DNA from: a virus
IMG/VR virus record: IMGVR_UViG_3300042507_002324
Location: 1-28,151 of that record
Length of the DNA stretch: 28,151 bases
Strand: one strand, 5' to 3'
The number at the start of each line of letters is the position of its first letter. Position 1 is the first letter of the stretch. Position numbers and translations under genes: made by a program. A model generated the notes under the pieces. That model was not told where the DNA came from and did not search any database. It worked only from the letters and a program-made list of their open reading frames with translations. Shown piece after piece: positions 5,528 to 13,061 of the stretch.

Positions 5528-6148
5528 ATGAACATTCAATCAAAGTTGCTGGCTGTTCAGTCAGAGTTAAAAGCCCCCAAGGGCCAGTTCAACTCCTTCG
5601 GTAAGTACAAGTATCGTTCATGTGAGGACATCCTCGAAGCGGTGAAGCCCTTGCTCGTGAAACATGGTCTAACCATGACCATCTCCGACAAAATAGAAGA
5701 ATATGGGGGGCGTGTATACGTCATGTCCACGGTAACTGCCTTTGACTATGACGGAAACGCACACAGCGTTAGTGCCTACGCCCGTGAGGAGGAAACCAAG
5801 AAGGGCATGGATGCGTCACAGGTGACTGGAGCCACATCCTCCTATGCACGTAAGTATGCCCTCAACGGGATGTTCCTCATCGACGACACCAAGGACAGCG
5901 ATGCCACGAATACCCACGGCAACGAACCTGCCCAGTCACATGGACGTGTGCCCGTAGGCGGAGCGGCGGCGCGTGACGCCATCGCAGAGGAAGAATCCAA
6001 GCAGGAATCCATGTCCATGATGGACAAGGCCGTGGCCTACCTGAAGTCAGCCACAGACCGCAAGACAGCCTACGACAGCGTGATGAAGCACTACGGCGCA
6101 CAACTGACTGACAATCAGAAGGAAGCCCTGAAGAAGTTCGTCCGATGA
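5528..6148 (+). CDS. erf: ERF-family single-strand annealing recombination protein
   Basis: 206 aa from the ATG at 5528 (after AACACAATTCA); the longer 5363 start adds 55 low-complexity residues overlapping another gene. The N-terminal domain shows the ERF signature: KYKYRSCEDILEAVKPLL (about 25-42), an acidic Y-V/M strand, then MDASQVTGATSSYARKYALN (about 96-115) and GMFLIDDTKDSDA. ERF proteins form rings that bind single-stranded DNA and anneal complementary strands. The C-terminal third (about 130-206) is a variable linker plus a small helical domain. It is ATGA-coupled to the RecE-like exonuclease at 6145, a classic two-component recombination pair, with an SSB-like protein two genes on. 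Confidence 0.9.
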   Translation: MNIQSKLLAVQSELKAPKGQFNSFGKYKYRSCEDILEAVKPLLVKHGLTMTISDKIEEYGGRVYVMSTVTAFDYDGNAHSVSAYAREEETKKGMDASQVTGATSSYARKYALNGMFLIDDTKDSDATNTHGNEPAQSHGRVPVGGAAARDAIAEEESKQESMSMMDKAVAYLKSATDRKTAYDSVMKHYGAQLTDNQKEALKKFVR

Positions 6149-6933
6149 ACTTGCCCCAACTCCTCGAGGCTCGGTACGGGAAACCGCACCTGTCCTACAG
6201 CAGCCTCAAGCAATCGCTCGAGGACATCGCTCGGTTCGATGCGTACATGAAGAAAGAGATTACATACAAGTCCGATGCCCTTGACTTCGGAACCCTGTAC
6301 GACATGCTCCTCTTCGAACGTGACAAGGCCATGGAGACCTACATAATCGTGGACCACGAGTACATCCTCGAGCGTTGTTCTGCGGCCACCCAGTCCACCA
6401 AGTCACCCAAGGCCACCAAGGAGTACAAGGAGGTCAAGGAAGCCATCGAGAACGACCTGACCGCAAACGGAAAAGTCCTTTGTAACCCCGACGACTGGAA
6501 GACGGCCAACGACATGATTGACCGACTGCACACCTGCGGAATCACGAAGGAGTACTTCGCTGGCGACTACCAAGTCCCCATCATGAAGAACATCCTCGAC
6601 ATCAAGGTCAAGGGATTCATCGACTGCTGGGACAAGGACAGGGCCATGGTGGTGGACAGCAAGTCCACACGAAGCATCAGCGGATTCCGTTATGACGTAG
6701 GCAAGCTGTCTTACGACATCCAAGCGTACCTGTACATGCAGGCCACGTCAGCAAAAGAGTTCTACTGGGTTGCACAGGAGAAAGATTACCCTTACCTTCC
6801 CGCTGTCGTCAAGTGCAGCGAAGAGACACTATTCAAGGGTGAGATGAAGACCCGAGCAGCCATAGCACGAATCAAAGATTTCCTCAAGAATAACACGGAC
6901 CCTAAATCTGATTTTGTCACCTATGAAGTCTAA
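6145..6933 (+). CDS. RecE/exodeoxyribonuclease VIII-like PD-(D/E)XK exonuclease
   Basis: 262 aa. The nuclease core reads VKGFID (D160), AMVVDSKST (D171, K173) and YDIQAYLYM (Q193 with Y190), matching the PD-(D/E)XK pattern of RecE/YqaJ/DUF3799-type phage exonucleases. The N-terminal half (HLSYSSLKQSLEDIARFDAYM ... ALDFGTLYDMLLFE) is also typical of this family, in which substrates are loaded through an entry domain. The enzyme should resect double-stranded ends to give 3' single strands for the ERF protein encoded just before it. Start is ATGA-coupled. All four core residues are present, so it is probably active. Confidence 0.87.
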   Translation: MNLPQLLEARYGKPHLSYSSLKQSLEDIARFDAYMKKEITYKSDALDFGTLYDMLLFERDKAMETYIIVDHEYILERCSAATQSTKSPKATKEYKEVKEAIENDLTANGKVLCNPDDWKTANDMIDRLHTCGITKEYFAGDYQVPIMKNILDIKVKGFIDCWDKDRAMVVDSKSTRSISGFRYDVGKLSYDIQAYLYMQATSAKEFYWVAQEKDYPYLPAVVKCSEETLFKGEMKTRAAIARIKDFLKNNTDPKSDFVTYEV

Positions 6934-7030
6934 GACCAAAGAAAGAATCAAGGACATCGCAGAGAACGTCCTAATCGTCGCAACCCTATTCCTATTCCAT
7001 CTTTTAATCACCAATTTTGTTGAGCAATGA
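6923..7030 (+). CDS. 35-aa membrane peptide between exonuclease and SSB-like genes
   Basis: Found by hand translation. The ATG overlaps the last codons of the exonuclease gene and the stop overlaps the next start (ATGA at 7027-7030). A basic N-terminus (MKSKTKERIKD) leads into one hydrophobic span (about residues 15-31, VLIVATLFLFHLLITNF), so a single-pass inner-membrane peptide with cytoplasmic N-terminus is predicted. Exact coupling on both sides supports it. Function unknown; a small phage membrane effector is possible. Confidence 0.5.
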   Translation: MKSKTKERIKDIAENVLIVATLFLFHLLITNFVEQ

Positions 7031-7344
7031 GCAAAGAAAAGAGCTATGACAGCGTCCTGATGGGATTCGCTGATGAGCCGAAGTACAACAACGGACAGCT
7101 GGTTAGCTGGCGCGTAAAGCTTCGGGATTTTGAAATCAAGGAAATCCTTGACCGATACCTGTCCAAGAATGCTGAAGGCAAGGGCCAAGCATACATCACC
7201 ATGTTCATGAGTAAGGAAGGTAAGCCTTTCGCTCGTGTGTACAACCCCAACAGCGAGTCAGCTAAGGAGTACCGCGAGAAGAACATGAAGCAGAATGAGC
7301 GGGCCGCTACCCCAGTCGCTGACGACAACGACCTACCATTCTAA
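7027..7344 (+). CDS. Probable single-stranded DNA-binding protein (SSB-type acidic tip)
   Basis: The 105-aa product ends DDNDLPF, closely matching the conserved bacterial SSB C-terminal tip (D-D-D-I-P-F) that recruits partner proteins. The body (about residues 8-80) is a beta-rich, charged domain with strands such as YDSVLMGFADEP, SWRVKLRDFEIKEIL, GQAYITMFMSKEGKPFARVYNP, followed by a flexible Lys/Glu/Asn linker. That is the right order for an OB fold plus disordered tail, though the fold is not a textbook SSB sequence. Placement after ERF and RecE-like genes fits a recombination/replication ssDNA binder. Confidence 0.7.
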   Translation: MSKEKSYDSVLMGFADEPKYNNGQLVSWRVKLRDFEIKEILDRYLSKNAEGKGQAYITMFMSKEGKPFARVYNPNSESAKEYREKNMKQNERAATPVADDNDLPF

Positions 7345-7687
7345 GATTCTCGGCTGTCTGTGTGTGATTGAATGGGGGTTGAGGGACATTGTGTTCCTCA
7401 GCCCCTCTTCTTTCGAAGCCGAGGCGAATGGAAAGCGATACACCTTCCACGCATGCATCATAGAACACTTCAACACCATGGTAGATATACCTGTATTTGA
7501 GGAGGACTTTTTGGTGATGTGCATAGCAAACAAGTCAGGTGACAACACCATCGTGCTCACCCATGATGACTGCAAGGAGGTGATGGGAACGTCAGTAGAT
7601 TTTCACTGGGTGGCAGAGTTCATAAAGAAGAGAATGAGTGTCACCGTTACCAATGAACAAAAACAGCCTACCAATTTACTACGTTGA
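7295..7687 (+). CDS. Phage protein, unknown function (up to 130 aa, start uncertain)
   Basis: The only upstream ATG (7295) lies inside the SSB-like gene, and the first ~20 residues it adds look like chance reading. Non-ATG starts after 7344 (GTG at 7364 or TTG at 7379) would give about 100-107 aa. The confident part reads DIVFLSPSSFEAEANGKRYTFHACIIEHF, then EEDFLVMCIANKSGDNTIVLTHDDCKEVM and HWVAEFIKKRM, a plausible small alpha/beta domain. Codon use changes to normal after about 7370. It overlaps the next gene by 35 bases. No family recognised. Confidence 0.5.
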   Translation: MSGPLPQSLTTTTYHSKILGCLCVIEWGLRDIVFLSPSSFEAEANGKRYTFHACIIEHFNTMVDIPVFEEDFLVMCIANKSGDNTIVLTHDDCKEVMGTSVDFHWVAEFIKKRMSVTVTNEQKQPTNLLR

Positions 7688-7904
7688 ACTCACCGTGACA
7701 TACAAGCACGGAAAGAAAGAGATGACGAAGGACGTGTGGTGCATGAGTCACAGCACAGACGTGCTGGACATCATGGACGACCCCCTGTCAATCTCAACCA
7801 TGGAGAGGCAGATATACTCCTCTACATACAAATCCGAAAAAAGAATCACAATTAAAAAAGTACGGACATGGAAACAACTTGGAATGACGAACTACAACAG
7901 GTAG
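7653..7904 (+). CDS. Small basic protein, unknown function (83 aa)
   Basis: ATG 7653 chosen (an in-frame start at 7638 is also possible). The product is a Lys-rich, strand-like chain: PIYYVELTVTYKHGKKEMTKDVWCMSH, then an acidic helix (TDVLDIMDDPLS), then basic KSEKRITIKKVRTWKQLG. It may be a small beta-barrel or nucleic-acid-binding protein, but no motif proves this. It overlaps the genes on both sides by 35-37 bases. Confidence 0.55.
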   Translation: MNKNSLPIYYVELTVTYKHGKKEMTKDVWCMSHSTDVLDIMDDPLSISTMERQIYSSTYKSEKRITIKKVRTWKQLGMTNYNR

Positions 7905-8119
7905 ATATGGTCAACAGCCCCAATCACTATAGGTCTTTCCCCAAAGAGACGTGGGAGATGATGGTTGACATCTGGGGTGCAGACAACTTCGTTGTGTACT
8001 GCGAGATAAACGCCTTCAAGTACAAGATGCGTGCAGGTGAGAAGCCCGGCCAGTCAGTTGAGCAGGACCTGCAAAAGGCTGAATGGTACCTGAAAAAGGC
8101 AAACGACTACAGGAAATGA
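7868..8119 (+). CDS. DUF3310 (SaV-like) phage protein
   Basis: 83 aa with the full DUF3310 pattern: VNSPNHYRS near residue 15-23 (the N-x-P-x-H-Y element), YCEINAFKYKMRAGEKPGQ (about 44-62) and a final helix DLQKAEWYLKKA. These proteins are very common in phage replication regions and are often labelled nucleotide kinase on weak grounds; a biochemical role is not settled. Overlaps the previous gene by 37 bases and is ATGA-coupled to the primase-helicase at 8116, implying a replication-linked job. Confidence 0.85.
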   Translation: METTWNDELQQVDMVNSPNHYRSFPKETWEMMVDIWGADNFVVYCEINAFKYKMRAGEKPGQSVEQDLQKAEWYLKKANDYRK

Positions 8120-9900
8120 AAGTAACCCTGTATCGGTCTATCCACGACACGGATAAACCATACCATATCCATATGGACGTGGCGCTGGACAGAATCCAGC
8201 AGGGCAAGTCCAAGGACACCGTAGAGCGGTTCCGTACGAGCAGGGAACGGGAGGATAAGATGTCCCTCCCTGTGGTCCTGTGGAGCGGCACGTTCAACAA
8301 GCGTTCCGACAGCGAACTTGTGGAGCACAGCGGATACATAGTCCTTGACTTCGACCACATCGACGTTCAGGCTGGGAAGACGCAGGTGGGTTCCGACCAG
8401 TACGTCAGAGCCTGTTGGGTGTCCCCTTCTGGGGATGGACTCAAGGCCCTTGTGAAGGTCACCAACCCTGAGCGCCACAGAGACCATTTCAGGGCTATCA
8501 AGGCATACTTCAGCAAGTCGTATGGGCTGGAGGTAGATGAGACAGGCATCAACGAATCACGGGCTTGTTTCGAGTCCTATGACCCGGACATCGTTGTCAA
8601 GGATGAGAGCACCCCGTTCGGAGGCCTGATAACCAAGCACAGCGAGGAACAGACTCCAAGCCAGCCATATGTCTACACAGACTACATGAAGCTGAACCTG
8701 GCCGCACGTATGATTCGTCAGGCGCAGGATGGGGAGAAGCACAACACGCTGCTCAAGGCCTCACGCCTGTGTGGCGGATACGTGTCTGCTGGGCGCATGG
8801 AGGAGGAAGAGGTCATCAGAGTTCTGTTCCGTGAGATACAGAAGCGGGACATAGACTCCGAGGAGCATGCCCTCACCACCATCCGTGCAGGACTGGAGGC
8901 AGGCAAGAACGCTCCACTTCGGGACATCATCAACGACGAGAAGTCGGTCACACGGGAACTGCTCATCAACGATGGGGACATGTCGTTCATCTCGTCAGAC
9001 GACTCTGACTACAGGATGATTGATGACTTTGTCAACGGAAAGATTCTGATTGGTCTGGACACAGGGGACCCCAACCTCGACAAATACTTCAGGTACAAGC
9101 GAGAGTTCGTCATCATCAACGGCCACAGCAACGTGGGCAAGACGACGATGGCCCTGTACATGATGGTCAACGCCAGCCGTAGGCATGGGTGGAAGTGGGT
9201 GCTCTACTCCTCTGAGAACAGCACGTGGTCGGTCAAGATGACGCTGATGGAGTTTGCCACAGCCATGCCCATCAAGACTCAGAACTACGAGCAACGCAAG
9301 GAGGCGTACCGCTGGGTCAATGACCACTTCACTATCATCAACAACAATCAGGTGTACAGCTATTCCGACATCATCCTATTTATGGAGAAGGTACGCAGGA
9401 TTCAACACGTGGATGCTGTCTTTGTAGACCCATACAACAGCCTCAAAATTGACCTGAAGAACACGGCCATAGGTGTCCATGACTACCACTACGAGGCAGC
9501 CTCAGAGTTCCTTACGTACAGCACGGCCAACAACATAGCCGTGTGGCTCAACATGCACGCCGTGACGGAGGCCCAGAGACGCAAAGGCGACGATGGTCTC
9601 CCCATAGCCCCATACGCTGAGGACACCGAGGGTGGTGGCAAGTTCGTGAACAGGGCAGACTGCTTCATCACCATCCACCGCAAGGTGCAAGCCCCTGACA
9701 TGCAGTCACGTAGGACCACAGAGCTACACGTCAGGAAGGTACGTGAGGTGAAGACGGGTGGACAACCCACGCCTTTAGACGAGCCAATCACGTACGCCAT
9801 GAACCCAACCATGACAGGATTCAGGGCGCTGAGCACTGGCAACGAACTGTTTGAGCCAATAGGCCTGGACTTCACGAGATACCAAGTATTTAACGAATGA
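8116..9900 (+). CDS. Primase-helicase: VirE_N/BT4734-like domain fused to a RecA/DnaB-type ATPase
   Basis: 594 aa from the ATG overlapping the DUF3310 stop; the 8083 start is in an unlikely extension. Residues ~45-165 match the VirE N-terminal/BT4734-like family: GYIVLDFDHI (acidic pair D78, D80), CWVSPSGDGLKALVKV (100-115) and ESRACFESYDPDIV (147-160), the latter two typical of this archaeo-eukaryotic-primase-related group. Residues ~195-265 form a helical linker domain. Residues ~300-594 are a RecA-like ATPase with Walker A GHSNVGKTT (336-344), Walker B AVFVDPYNS (434-442, D438) and LNMHAVTEAQRR (478-489). It probably primes and unwinds at the phage fork. No TOPRIM or zinc-ribbon primase is present. 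Confidence 0.82.
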   Translation: MKVTLYRSIHDTDKPYHIHMDVALDRIQQGKSKDTVERFRTSREREDKMSLPVVLWSGTFNKRSDSELVEHSGYIVLDFDHIDVQAGKTQVGSDQYVRACWVSPSGDGLKALVKVTNPERHRDHFRAIKAYFSKSYGLEVDETGINESRACFESYDPDIVVKDESTPFGGLITKHSEEQTPSQPYVYTDYMKLNLAARMIRQAQDGEKHNTLLKASRLCGGYVSAGRMEEEEVIRVLFREIQKRDIDSEEHALTTIRAGLEAGKNAPLRDIINDEKSVTRELLINDGDMSFISSDDSDYRMIDDFVNGKILIGLDTGDPNLDKYFRYKREFVIINGHSNVGKTTMALYMMVNASRRHGWKWVLYSSENSTWSVKMTLMEFATAMPIKTQNYEQRKEAYRWVNDHFTIINNNQVYSYSDIILFMEKVRRIQHVDAVFVDPYNSLKIDLKNTAIGVHDYHYEAASEFLTYSTANNIAVWLNMHAVTEAQRRKGDDGLPIAPYAEDTEGGGKFVNRADCFITIHRKVQAPDMQSRRTTELHVRKVREVKTGGQPTPLDEPITYAMNPTMTGFRALSTGNELFEPIGLDFTRYQVFNE

Positions 9901-9937
9901 TATTATATAACCATAGCTGTATTATATATTTGTGGTC
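9901..9937 (+). promoter_or_regulatory. AT-rich promoter-like region with a direct repeat and a TAnnTTTG box
   Basis: The only clear gap in the replication block. TATTATATA occurs at 9901-9909 and again at 9920-9928, with starts 19 bases apart. TATATTTG (9925-9932) matches the Bacteroidetes -7 consensus TAnnTTTG exactly and ends five bases before the ATG at 9938. No good -33 TTG is visible. The spacing would place transcription start close to the ATG. A middle promoter or operator is likely but unproven. Confidence 0.45.
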
Positions 9938-10522
9938 ATGCATAGAAAAAAAGGGTCGGCTACGACTCCTCGTGCAAACACAAGGAAGAGACAGCTTGGG
10001 AAGTATAAGTCTCAGTTAGAAAAGTACTGCGCTGAAAGGCTCCAGCAGGAAAATCTAAACTTTATGTACGAGGGCAAGGAGTACGTGTTGCAGGAGTCAT
10101 TTAACTACAACGGGGTATACTACAAGATGACAAGGGGGAGCAAGGACCTCGTAAAGAGAACCAACTCACACATCCTCCCCATCAAATACACTCCAGACTT
10201 TGTAGGAACTGACTACAACTTTGTCATAGAAACAAAGGGGTATATACATGAACAGCACACATTTCAGCTCAGATGGAAGATGTATTTGGACTACCTTTGT
10301 AAAAGCGGGGAACCTCTCCCCGCTCTTTTCTTACCCAAAAACAAGCAACAGGTAGACGAGTGCATTAACATAATTTTAGATTTAATACACGATGAACGAA
10401 TACAAACTCTCGGAGATGTACGCGATGGCCACTCAAAGAATGGCAGACGCGGTAACAGAACTCTACGAAGACCTTCACAATCAGGACGGCAGACCGATTT
10501 TCAAGAGGGAGAAGATTTCTGA
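9938..10522 (+). CDS. Endonuclease I-like Holliday-junction resolvase
   Basis: 194 aa from the ATG at 9938; a GTG at 9932 would add two residues. The catalytic set fits T7 endonuclease I: E27 in QLEKYCAERL, YTPDF with D87, FVIETKG with E98 and K100, then LRWKM. Such enzymes cut branched DNA and resolve replication or packaging intermediates. The last ~43 residues (from about 152) overlap the next gene for 131 bases and are Arg/Gly/Ser-rich chance-like sequence, so the functional protein may effectively end near residue 150 or the overlap may hide a frameshift. Confidence 0.78.
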   Translation: MHRKKGSATTPRANTRKRQLGKYKSQLEKYCAERLQQENLNFMYEGKEYVLQESFNYNGVYYKMTRGSKDLVKRTNSHILPIKYTPDFVGTDYNFVIETKGYIHEQHTFQLRWKMYLDYLCKSGEPLPALFLPKNKQQVDECINIILDLIHDERIQTLGDVRDGHSKNGRRGNRTLRRPSQSGRQTDFQEGEDF

Positions 10523-10604
10523 AGGGATGGCCAAGTTTAGAAAGGCTGTCACTTTGGAGATTGACCTCGTAAAGCAGGCTGCTCTTGAGTTCCAGGGCAA
10601 GTAA
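10392..10604 (+). CDS. Small helical protein, unknown function (70 aa)
   Basis: Starts within the end of the endonuclease I gene. The product is a coherent, all-helical chain (EYKLSEMYAMATQRMADAVTELYEDLHNQDGRP then KISEGMAKFRKAVTLEIDLVKQAALEFQGK) with normal codon use, which makes it more believable than the overlapped tail of the other frame. The short middle segment DGRPIFKREKI links two helices. Perhaps a small partner for the nucleases on either side. No family recognised. Confidence 0.6.
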   Translation: MNEYKLSEMYAMATQRMADAVTELYEDLHNQDGRPIFKREKISEGMAKFRKAVTLEIDLVKQAALEFQGK

Positions 10605-10617
10605 GTTCAAGTCCTCC

Positions 10618-11079
10618 ATGGCCGTAGGCCTGAAGGGGGAGGTCATGTGGGCGGAGCACCTCGCATCGAAAGGACACGATGTGGTATTCTCTGACGCTGG
10701 GGTAAACTATTGGGACCTCATGGACTCGATGGGCAACTACTACGAGGTGAAGCTTGACGAGAAAGCTATGTACTATGCAAAGAAGCACAACAGGCCTCCT
10801 AACATGTTCCTTGAGTACTGGAGCACCAAGAGGAACAGCTTCTGCGGTGTCATGGTGCTGGAGGTCGATTTCTTCGTGTACATAATCAAGAGTCTCGAGA
10901 AGCTATACACGGCGTATGTATTTGATTACCCGGTATTTCTGAATCACCTGTCCGTCACAAAATACCCATCAAGAGATAATAGCTCCACTGGAGACAATAA
11001 TGCTCTTGGGTATGTCGTTCCTATAGAAACGTTGACAAAATCTGAAGAAACAGGATTCATAAAGTCCGTAATTCTTTAG
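10618..11079 (+). CDS. PD-(D/E)XK-like endonuclease, second nuclease of the block
   Basis: 153 aa from the ATG at 10618; a TTG at 10585 would extend it into the previous gene. A nuclease core is visible: GLKGEVMWAEHL (E8), NYWDLMDS (D33), NYYEVKLDE (E43, K45) and later NMFLEYW (E66). This order (E, D, ExK) is the PD-(D/E)XK pattern of small phage and restriction-type endonucleases. The C-terminal half is beta-rich and unassigned. Could be a replication/repair nuclease or act on host DNA; its exact substrate cannot be told. Confidence 0.68.
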   Translation: MAVGLKGEVMWAEHLASKGHDVVFSDAGVNYWDLMDSMGNYYEVKLDEKAMYYAKKHNRPPNMFLEYWSTKRNSFCGVMVLEVDFFVYIIKSLEKLYTAYVFDYPVFLNHLSVTKYPSRDNSSTGDNNALGYVVPIETLTKSEETGFIKSVIL

Positions 11080-11086
11080 TATCTTG

Positions 11087-11115
11087 TGAGCCGTTTCCAT
11101 CTAAAAATCGGCTCA
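11087..11115 (+). promoter_or_regulatory. Hairpin covering the start of the ribonucleotide reductase gene
   Basis: TGAGCCG (11087-11093) and CGGCTCA (11109-11115) are a perfect 7-bp inverted repeat around a 15-base loop. The last stem base is the A of the ATG. No T-run follows, so it is not a terminator. In mRNA it would tie up the bases right before the start codon and could tune translation of the reductase; it is too small for a cobalamin riboswitch. Confidence 0.5.
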
Positions 11116-13010
11116 TGAAAAACACAGATTCCCACTCGATTCCGTGGGGGGAGGTAGGTTACCCCGTCTTCAAAAGAACCTACGCAAGGGCAGTTGAAAA
11201 CAGGACCGAAGAGTGGCCAGAGACAGTTGAGCGCGTCGTCAAGGCGTGCAATGAACAGCTGGGTTGTGGCTTCTCTGACGTCGAAAAAGATGAGCTGAGA
11301 CACATAATGATGTCTCTAAAAGGAACCGTGGCTGGCAGGTTTCTGTGGCAGCTTGGTACCGAGACCGTGGACCGCCTCGGTCTCCCCTCGCTTCAGAACT
11401 GCGCCTTCGTGGTCGTAGACAAGCCTGTCAGACCATTTACGTGGGCATTCGAGATGCTCATGCTGGGCAGCGGTGTTGGGTTCAACATCCAAAGAGAGAA
11501 CGTAGGTGAACTGCCTAACCCCCTACCCAATGTGACCATCACACGGATGGACAAGAACGATGCAGACTTCATCGTTCCTGACAGCAGAGAGGGCTGGGTG
11601 GAACTCCTCAGACGTGTCCTCGAGGCTTCGTTTGTGACCGGAAAGGGATTCACCTTCGCCACACATCTCATCCGTTCCAAGGGCTCCCCAATCAAAGGCT
11701 TTGGGGGGACGGCATCAGGACCAGAGGACCTGGTTTGGGGGATGATGGAAATAAACAAGCTGCTCAACGCCAAGGAAGGCGCAGCACTTACCCCTGTGGA
11801 CTGCCTCGACATCATGAACATCATCGGTAGAATCGTGGTGGCTGGCAACGTGAGACGCTCAGCACAGATTGCTATCGGGGACCCCGACGATGTGGAGTAC
11901 CTGAGCGCCAAGCGATGGGACCTTGGCAACATTCCTAACTGGAGGGCTATGTCCAACAACAGCGTTGTGTGTGGCAACATAAACAACCTGCACGAGTCGT
12001 TCTGGGATGGCTATAACGGCAACGGAGAGCCATACGGAATCATCAACCTCGATGCCACCAGACGCATGGGGCGAACGGGTGAGACCCAATACCCTGACCC
12101 AGAGGTTCGTGGATTCAACCCATGTGCAGAGCAGGGCCTCGCCAACTTCGAGACATGCTGCCTTGCAGAGATTTACCTTCCCAACATAGAGTCCTACGAG
12201 GAACTAAAGAAGGTAGCACGTTACCTGTACAGGATAAACAAGCACAGCCTCGCCATCAAGTGTGCCGTAAAGGAGACAGAGCACATCGTGCACAGGAACA
12301 TGAGGATGGGTATCGGGGTTACTGGTTACCTTCAGGCCACAGAAGAGCAGCGCACATGGCTTGACTTGTGCTATGTGTATCTTAGAGAATATGACAATGA
12401 ATACTCTAAACTTGCTGGATTCCCTCGCAGTATTAAGCTCACCACGGTTAAGCCATCTGGAACACTTAGTCTTCTCGCTGGCGTTACACCAGGAGCACAT
12501 CCTGCCTATAGCCAATTCTACATCAGGAGAATTCGAATGGCCTCAGGTAGCCCTCTTGTTAGAGCAGCAAAAGATTCTGGTTATCCAGTAGAGTTCGTAA
12601 GAAACTTCGACGGGACGGAGGACCACGGCACGGAAGTGGTAAGCTTCCCATGTAAGTTTCCTCAAGGGACAACTCTGGCCAAGGACATGACGGCCATCGA
12701 CCAGCTGGAGGTCATCAAGAGACTTCAGAAGGAGTGGTCTGACAACGCTGTGTCCGTGACCATCTACTACAGACTTCATGAGCTAGAGGACATCAAGCAG
12801 TGGCTGAGAGAGAACCTGCATGTGGTAAAGTCGGTTTCGTTTTTGCTTCACAACGAACACGGGTTTGACCAAGCCCCACTGGAGGAAATCACGGAGGAGA
12901 AGTACCTCGAGATGTCGTCTATGGTCAAGCCATTGGTGTCTATCGACGGCATTGGATTTGATGATGTGGACATCGCTGACTGCGACACAGGAGCATGCCC
13001 AGTACGATGA
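11115..13010 (+). CDS. nrdJ: Adenosylcobalamin-dependent (class II) ribonucleotide reductase
   Basis: 631 aa. Reduces ribonucleotides to deoxyribonucleotides for phage DNA synthesis using coenzyme B12. Key residues are present: C96 in LQNCAFV and C348 in ETCCLAE (the redox pair), C337 with E339 in FNPCAEQ (thiyl radical Cys and catalytic Glu), and the C-terminal C623/C628 in DCDTGACPV that regenerate the active site. MLGSGVGFNIQ and TVKPSGTLSLLAG are also class hallmarks. Spacing C337-C348 (11) and C623-C628 (5) equals that of the monomeric B12-dependent triphosphate reductase type, though this one is about 100 aa shorter. A stretch at about 12370-12610 uses A/T-ending codons unlike the rest. 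Confidence 0.93.
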   Translation: MKNTDSHSIPWGEVGYPVFKRTYARAVENRTEEWPETVERVVKACNEQLGCGFSDVEKDELRHIMMSLKGTVAGRFLWQLGTETVDRLGLPSLQNCAFVVVDKPVRPFTWAFEMLMLGSGVGFNIQRENVGELPNPLPNVTITRMDKNDADFIVPDSREGWVELLRRVLEASFVTGKGFTFATHLIRSKGSPIKGFGGTASGPEDLVWGMMEINKLLNAKEGAALTPVDCLDIMNIIGRIVVAGNVRRSAQIAIGDPDDVEYLSAKRWDLGNIPNWRAMSNNSVVCGNINNLHESFWDGYNGNGEPYGIINLDATRRMGRTGETQYPDPEVRGFNPCAEQGLANFETCCLAEIYLPNIESYEELKKVARYLYRINKHSLAIKCAVKETEHIVHRNMRMGIGVTGYLQATEEQRTWLDLCYVYLREYDNEYSKLAGFPRSIKLTTVKPSGTLSLLAGVTPGAHPAYSQFYIRRIRMASGSPLVRAAKDSGYPVEFVRNFDGTEDHGTEVVSFPCKFPQGTTLAKDMTAIDQLEVIKRLQKEWSDNAVSVTIYYRLHELEDIKQWLRENLHVVKSVSFLLHNEHGFDQAPLEEITEEKYLEMSSMVKPLVSIDGIGFDDVDIADCDTGACPVR

Positions 13011-13061
13011 AGCACATATCTCAATGCTGGATAAGCCAGCTATACTATTTCGGTAAACAGG

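Noticed and set aside
11087-11115. Cobalamin riboswitch ahead of the B12-dependent reductase
   Set aside because: The region before the gene is only about 35 bases, far too short for the riboswitch, and lacks its conserved box.
11393-11986. 197-codon minus-strand frame inside the reductase gene
   Set aside because: Shadow of a strongly conserved enzyme; its translation is low-complexity and Ser/Pro/Leu-rich.
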